A stretch of DNA of 9,664 nucleotides. Source: an uncultured Micrococcales bacterium (GTDB lineage: Bacteria; Actinomycetota; Actinomycetes; Actinomycetales; Microbacteriaceae). This document shows, piece after piece, positions 6,429 to 9,664 of the stretch. The DNA lies in assembly GCA_903927775.1 (NCBI GenBank), contig CAIYOE010000171.1, positions 1-9,664 on the forward strand, written 5' to 3'. Every line of letters begins with the position of its first letter. Position 1 is the stretch's first letter. A program made the translations under genes and the position numbers. The notes below the pieces were generated by a model, which was not told the DNA's origin, searched no databases, and saw nothing but the letters and a program-made list of their open reading frames with translations.

Positions 6429-6434
6429 TAAACT
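6429..6434 (+). promoter_or_regulatory. Candidate -10 box of glnA
   Basis: TAAACT fits the TANNNT -10 pattern, and the region 17 bases upstream lacks a good -35, as expected for an activated promoter. A start near 6441 would give a leader of about 50 bases with the Shine-Dalgarno near its end. Confidence 0.4.
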
Positions 6435-6474
6435 TGCGAGTAGGCGTAATGGCTCGCCGAACCCATCCAAAATC

Positions 6475-6480
6475 GAAGGG
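6475..6480 (+). promoter_or_regulatory. Ribosome binding site of glnA
   Basis: GAAGGG lies nine bases before the ATG at 6490. It decides the start against longer in-frame extensions that would run back through the RDD gene. Confidence 0.75.
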
Positions 6481-6489
6481 ATACCCCCT

Positions 6490-7929
6490 ATGTTCAAGAC
6501 CGCCTCCGAGGTAGTCAAGTACATCAAGGAAAACGACGTAAAGTTCCTTGACGTTCGCTTCACCGATCTTCCTGGTGTACAGCAGCACTTCAATCTTCCT
6601 GCCAGCATGATCGATGAGCAGTTCTTCATCGATGGTCAGCTATTCGACGGCTCTTCGATCCGCGGTTTCGCGTCGATCCACGAGTCGGACATGCAGCTCA
6701 TCCCAGACGTGACCACGGCCTACCTAGACGCATTCCGTGTCGAGAAGACCCTGGTCATGATCTTTGACATCTACAACCCACGCAACGGCGAAATCTACGG
6801 TCGCGACCCACGTCAAACAGCTCGCAAGGCGCAGGCTTACCTCGCAAGCACTGGCATCGCGGACACCGCATTCTTTGCACCTGAGGCAGAATTCTTTATC
6901 TTCGATGACGTTCGCTTCGAGTACAAGCAGAACAGTTCGATGCACTTCATTGACAGCGACGAAGCGGCTTGGAACTCCGGCCGCGATGAGCGCGACAGCG
7001 AAGGCCGTGGCGGCAACCTGGCTAACAAGACCCCATACAAGGGTGGCTACTTCCCGGTTTCGCCAGTGGACAAGCACGCAGACATGCGCGACCAGATCGT
7101 TCTAGAACTTGCTGCCGCAGGCCTTCAGGTGGAACGCAGCCACCACGAGGTTGGTACCGCAGGTCAGGGTGAAATCAACTACAAGTTCGACACCCTACTG
7201 AGCTCAGCAGACGACATTCTGAAGTTCAAGTACATTGTCAAGAACGTTGCCGACCAATTCGGCAAGGTTGCTACCTTCATGCCTAAACCACTATTCGGAG
7301 ACAACGGATCGGGTATGCACGTTCACCAGTCGCTCTGGAAGGACGGCAAGCCGTTGTTCTACGACGAGAACGGCTACGGTGGTCTAAGCGACATCGCTCG
7401 CTGGTACATCGGTGGAATCCTTAAGCACGCTCCATCGCTGCTTGCGTTCACCAACCCAACCGTCAACAGCTACCACCGTCTAGTTCCTGGCTTTGAGGCT
7501 CCGGTCAACCTGGTTTACTCGGCTGGTAACCGTTCGGCAGCAATCCGTATCCCGATGACCGGAACTAACCCGAAGGCAAAGCGTATCGAGTTCCGTGCGC
7601 CAGACGCCTCGAGCAACCCATACCTAGCTTTCGCAGCTATGTTGATGGCCGGTCTCGATGGCATCCAGAACCGCATTGAGCCACACGAGCCTGTAGACAA
7701 GGACCTGTACGAACTTCCAGCCGAAGAGGCAAAGCTGATCCCACAGGTTCCAGGAAACCTAGAGGACGTGCTCAAGGCTCTAGAGGCAGACCACGACTAC
7801 CTTCTAAAGGGCAACGTTTTCACCAAGGACCTAATCGAAACTTGGATTGACTACAAGCGCGAGAAGGAAATCAAGCCACTGGCACTTCGTCCTCACCCAT
7901 ACGAGTTCGAGCTGTACTTCGGCGTCTAA
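6490..7929 (+). CDS. glnA: Glutamine synthetase type I (GSI-beta)
   Basis: GlnA makes glutamine from glutamate, ammonia and ATP; the family works as a cytoplasmic dodecamer. The 479 residues from the ATG at 6490 match the length of actinobacterial GlnA. Seen: the N-terminal beta-grasp domain with DGSSIRGF; the metal/substrate motif PEAEFF with Glu132 and Glu134; [20 protein letters not shown]; the ATP/metal histidine in [10 protein letters not shown]; the glutamate-binding loop [28 protein letters not shown]; and [14 protein letters not shown]. The adenylylation site is present as DLYELPAEE, with Tyr407. The protein also carries the longer C-terminal region typical of the beta subtype, which is controlled by adenylylation rather than by direct feedback. 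The gene encoding the matching adenylyltransferase (glnE) lies convergently downstream. Transcription probably starts from the RDD-glnA spacer and may respond to nitrogen through the GlnR-like site. The strong, uniform codon use fits a highly expressed gene. Confidence 0.97.
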   Translation: MFKTASEVVKYIKENDVKFLDVRFTDLPGVQQHFNLPASMIDEQFFIDGQLFDGSSIRGFASIHESDMQLIPDVTTAYLDAFRVEKTLVMIFDIYNPRNGEIYGRDPRQTARKAQAYLASTGIADTAFFAPEAEFFIFDDVRFEYKQNSSMHFIDSDEAAWNSGRDERDSEGRGGNLANKTPYKGGYFPVSPVDKHADMRDQIVLELAAAGLQVERSHHEVGTAGQGEINYKFDTLLSSADDILKFKYIVKNVADQFGKVATFMPKPLFGDNGSGMHVHQSLWKDGKPLFYDENGYGGLSDIARWYIGGILKHAPSLLAFTNPTVNSYHRLVPGFEAPVNLVYSAGNRSAAIRIPMTGTNPKAKRIEFRAPDASSNPYLAFAAMLMAGLDGIQNRIEPHEPVDKDLYELPAEEAKLIPQVPGNLEDVLKALEADHDYLLKGNVFTKDLIETWIDYKREKEIKPLALRPHPYEFELYFGV

Positions 7930-7941
7930 TCCAACCATTGC

Positions 7942-7973
7942 AAAAGGGTCACACCGCAAGGTGTGGCCCTTTT
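7942..7973. terminator. Bidirectional terminator between glnA and glnE, GCAA tetraloop
   Basis: Arms 7942-7955 and 7960-7973 pair over 14 base pairs with a single U-G wobble (7949 with 7966), capped by GCAA, a stabilising GNRA tetraloop. A-run and T-run ends (four bases each) flank the stem, so it can serve both glnA and the convergent glnE. It lies 12 bases after the glnA stop. The remaining 74 bases to the glnE stop (7974-8047) show nothing else I can support. Confidence 0.88.
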
Positions 7974-8047
7974 CGCTTGAGCGGTAACCCCAAAAGGGCA
8001 GGTTCCTGATCTTGGTTTAGTCGAGTGTAATCTGACCTCGGCCGATC

Positions 8048-9664
8048 CTAGTCGTCGGCTGGCTTTGGCTCCCAGCCGTAAAACAACCGCTCGAAAACAA
8101 CTCGCGCTCTTCTAGTTTGCGCGAGATAGTCCTGTTCCAATAGCGAGGCACTGAAATGCGGATACTCCAGAATGCGTGCGATACCCTCGAGTTGCTTACG
8201 GTCTACCGGCAAGACATCGGTGCGTTTGTTTGCCCATAGAACAGACGCGCTCCTGACTCGCGAACAAAGTGTCCAAGAGGCAGCCAGAACGTTGGCATCG
8301 TGCTCGGCAATCAGCCCGGCCGTTACGCAAGCTTGTAGCGCTGGCAATGTCTTTGGTGTGCGGATTCCAGGGTTGTCGTGACCGTGCTGCAATTGCATGA
8401 GCTGGACTAGCCATTCGACGTCACTCAGCGATCCCCTGCCGAGCTTTAGATGGCGTTTTGGATCCGCACCTTGCGGAAGCCTCTCCGTCTCAACTCTGGC
8501 CTTGATTCGACGAATCTCGAGAACGACCTTTGGCTCCACCAGTTTTGGATACCGGTGTTCGTCGACTAGGGACTCAAAGGCATCGGTAAGGGCTCGAGAG
8601 CCAGCGATCGGCTTCGCTCTGAGCAACGCCTGCGATTCCCAGGAGTCACTCCAACGTTCGTAATAGGCGCGGTACGAGTCCAAAGAACGTACTACTGGTC
8701 CATTTTTACCTTCGGGCCGTAAATCGAGATCCAACTCAAATTCGAGCAGTTGGTCCTTGCTCAGGTCCCGAATCTCGGAGACTATTCGCTCGGCGGCCTG
8801 TTGAGCGACACCTGCATCCACGCCGGGCATGGGTTGATAAACGAACATAACATCGGCGTCGGAACCAAAGCCCATCTCACCACCTCCGGTGCGACCCATA
8901 GCGATTATGGCGAAGTCCACAGCGTTAGCTAATCGAAGCCCGCCCAGCCTGAAATCACTTGTAGTGCGAACCGTGTGAAGGATTGCCCTCAGGTACGTCT
9001 CATTCAGTTCCGAGAGGGCGGTAGCTATTTGGTCAATGTTGAGCTCGCCAAGCACCGCCCCCATGGCAACTCGCAACGTTTCACGTCTGCGAACACCGCG
9101 TATCGCGCTGGCTGCGCTCTGGGAGTCGGAATGCCGTTCGGTGATTGCCAAAAACTCCGCTGCCAATTCATCGAAAGTCATGGGTATGAGTTCTTCGGTT
9201 CGCTCGAACCAGGCAGCCGCTTCTGGAATCCGCTCAAAAAGCGAGGTGGCCAAACGACTATTTGCTAGGACCTGTGTCATGCGCTCGGCTGCGCCCGAGG
9301 CGTCTCGGAGCATGCGCAAATACCAGGGTGACTCCCCCAAATCCTCGGATAACCTGCGGAAAGCCAAAAGCGCTGAATCTGGGTCGGTGCCGCGAGCGAA
9401 CCACTCTAACAAAACGGGCAGAAGCTGCCGTTGAATGGCCGCTCGACGGCTCAAACCACTTGTCAAAGCAGCGATGTGCGTCAGCGCACCTTTGGGGTCG
9501 GTGAATCCGATGGCTCCTAGACGGTCAATCGCCTGGGAATCCGAAAGCACCATCGATAGATCATCCAGTTTGGCAACGGCCGAAAGCAGCGGACGGTAAA
9601 ATAGCTTTTGGTGAAGCCCCCGAACCTCGGCCTTCACTCTTTCCCACTCAGTCACCAGGCTCTC
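8048..9664 (-). CDS. glnE: Glutamine synthetase adenylyltransferase, C-terminal half, 5' end missing
   Basis: GlnE attaches AMP to (and in full-length enzymes removes it from) the regulatory tyrosine of glutamine synthetase, tuning its activity to nitrogen supply. The frame is open to the right edge, so 538 codons are visible out of about 950-1000 expected for the family. The visible part is the adenylylating half: VRGLHQKLFYRPLL near the edge; the nucleotidyltransferase motif MGRTGGGEMGFGSDAD with the metal-binding Asp-x-Asp at 8852-8860; DLRPEGKNGPVVRSL; SWESQALLRAKPIAG; and the C-terminal helical region GRGSLSDVEWLVQLMQLQHG. The N-terminal deadenylylating domain is outside the window. A GTG at 9655 is in frame, but the conserved sequence continues through it, so it is internal. 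Its stop (8048-8050) is 118 bases from that of glnA, and both use the terminator between them. Its substrate residue, GlnA Tyr407, is present. Confidence 0.95.
   Translation of the reverse strand, partial: ESLVTEWERVKAEVRGLHQKLFYRPLLSAVAKLDDLSMVLSDSQAIDRLGAIGFTDPKGALTHIAALTSGLSRRAAIQRQLLPVLLEWFARGTDPDSALLAFRRLSEDLGESPWYLRMLRDASGAAERMTQVLANSRLATSLFERIPEAAAWFERTEELIPMTFDELAAEFLAITERHSDSQSAASAIRGVRRRETLRVAMGAVLGELNIDQIATALSELNETYLRAILHTVRTTSDFRLGGLRLANAVDFAIIAMGRTGGGEMGFGSDADVMFVYQPMPGVDAGVAQQAAERIVSEIRDLSKDQLLEFELDLDLRPEGKNGPVVRSLDSYRAYYERWSDSWESQALLRAKPIAGSRALTDAFESLVDEHRYPKLVEPKVVLEIRRIKARVETERLPQGADPKRHLKLGRGSLSDVEWLVQLMQLQHGHDNPGIRTPKTLPALQACVTAGLIAEHDANVLAASWTLCSRVRSASVLWANKRTDVLPVDRKQLEGIARILEYPHFSASLLEQDYLAQTRRARVVFERLFYGWEPKPADD

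Noticed and set aside
6271..6489. In-frame 73-codon extension upstream of glnA
   Set aside because: It overlaps the start of the RDD gene and the intergenic region, does not resemble glutamine synthetase, and lacks a ribosome site; the ATG at 6490 has GAAGGG at the right distance.
7974..8047. Possible small RNA or second terminator between the glnA terminator and the glnE stop
   Set aside because: An AAAAGGG similar to the terminator arm recurs here, but no paired arm or hairpin of convincing length was found.
9655..9664. GTG at 9655 as the start of glnE
   Set aside because: Conserved glnE sequence begins immediately at this point and the frame stays open to the edge. A full enzyme needs a further 400 or more residues, so the gene is cut by the window.

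Overview
The window reads as a chromosomal housekeeping segment from an actinobacterium, most likely a Microbacteriaceae member with a moderate G+C content (mid-50s percent by eye), such as the small-genome freshwater lineages. This is inferred from three things: the gene order lpd - E2 - lipB - lipA - DUF4191 - RDD - glnA - glnE, which is typical of Actinobacteria; the actinobacterial style of the proteins; and several genes whose -10 box sits directly before the ATG, which implies leaderless mRNAs. No tRNA, rRNA, insertion sequence, phage gene or CRISPR array was seen.

Layout. Positions 2-2775 carry the end of lpdA (E3, 5' end off the window) and a complete single-lipoyl-domain E2 acyltransferase gene, transcribed together to the right and ended by a strong hairpin terminator at 2797-2828. 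Positions 2795-3487 hold a leftward reading frame for an unrecognised single-pass membrane protein whose last codons lie inside that terminator. A short divergent spacer (3488-3576) leads into lipB (3577-4215) and lipA (4212-5198), translationally coupled by an ATGA overlap, and then a DUF4191 membrane protein gene (5215-5904). A symmetrical terminator (5921-5951) separates DUF4191 from a convergent RDD-family membrane protein gene (5957-6355, minus strand). A 134-base divergent region (6356-6489) follows, containing a GlnR-like site and a palindrome. It leads to glnA (6490-7929, type I glutamine synthetase), a GNRA-capped bidirectional terminator (7942-7973), and the C-terminal half of glnE on the minus strand (8048-9664, 5' end off the window).

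How the genes fit together. LipB and LipA make the lipoyl group that is attached to Lys42 of the E2 protein encoded next door. LpdA reoxidises that lipoyl group during 2-oxoacid dehydrogenase turnover. The right half is a nitrogen-assimilation pair: GlnA makes glutamine and keeps the adenylylation-site tyrosine (Tyr407), and GlnE is the enzyme that would modify it.

The least ordinary items are the orphan membrane protein between the E2 gene and lipB; a second RNA arm after the E2 terminator that could compete with it; the shared -10/ATG geometry of lipB, DUF4191 and RDD; and the operator-like sequences between RDD and glnA. I did not find a clearly new multi-gene system here.
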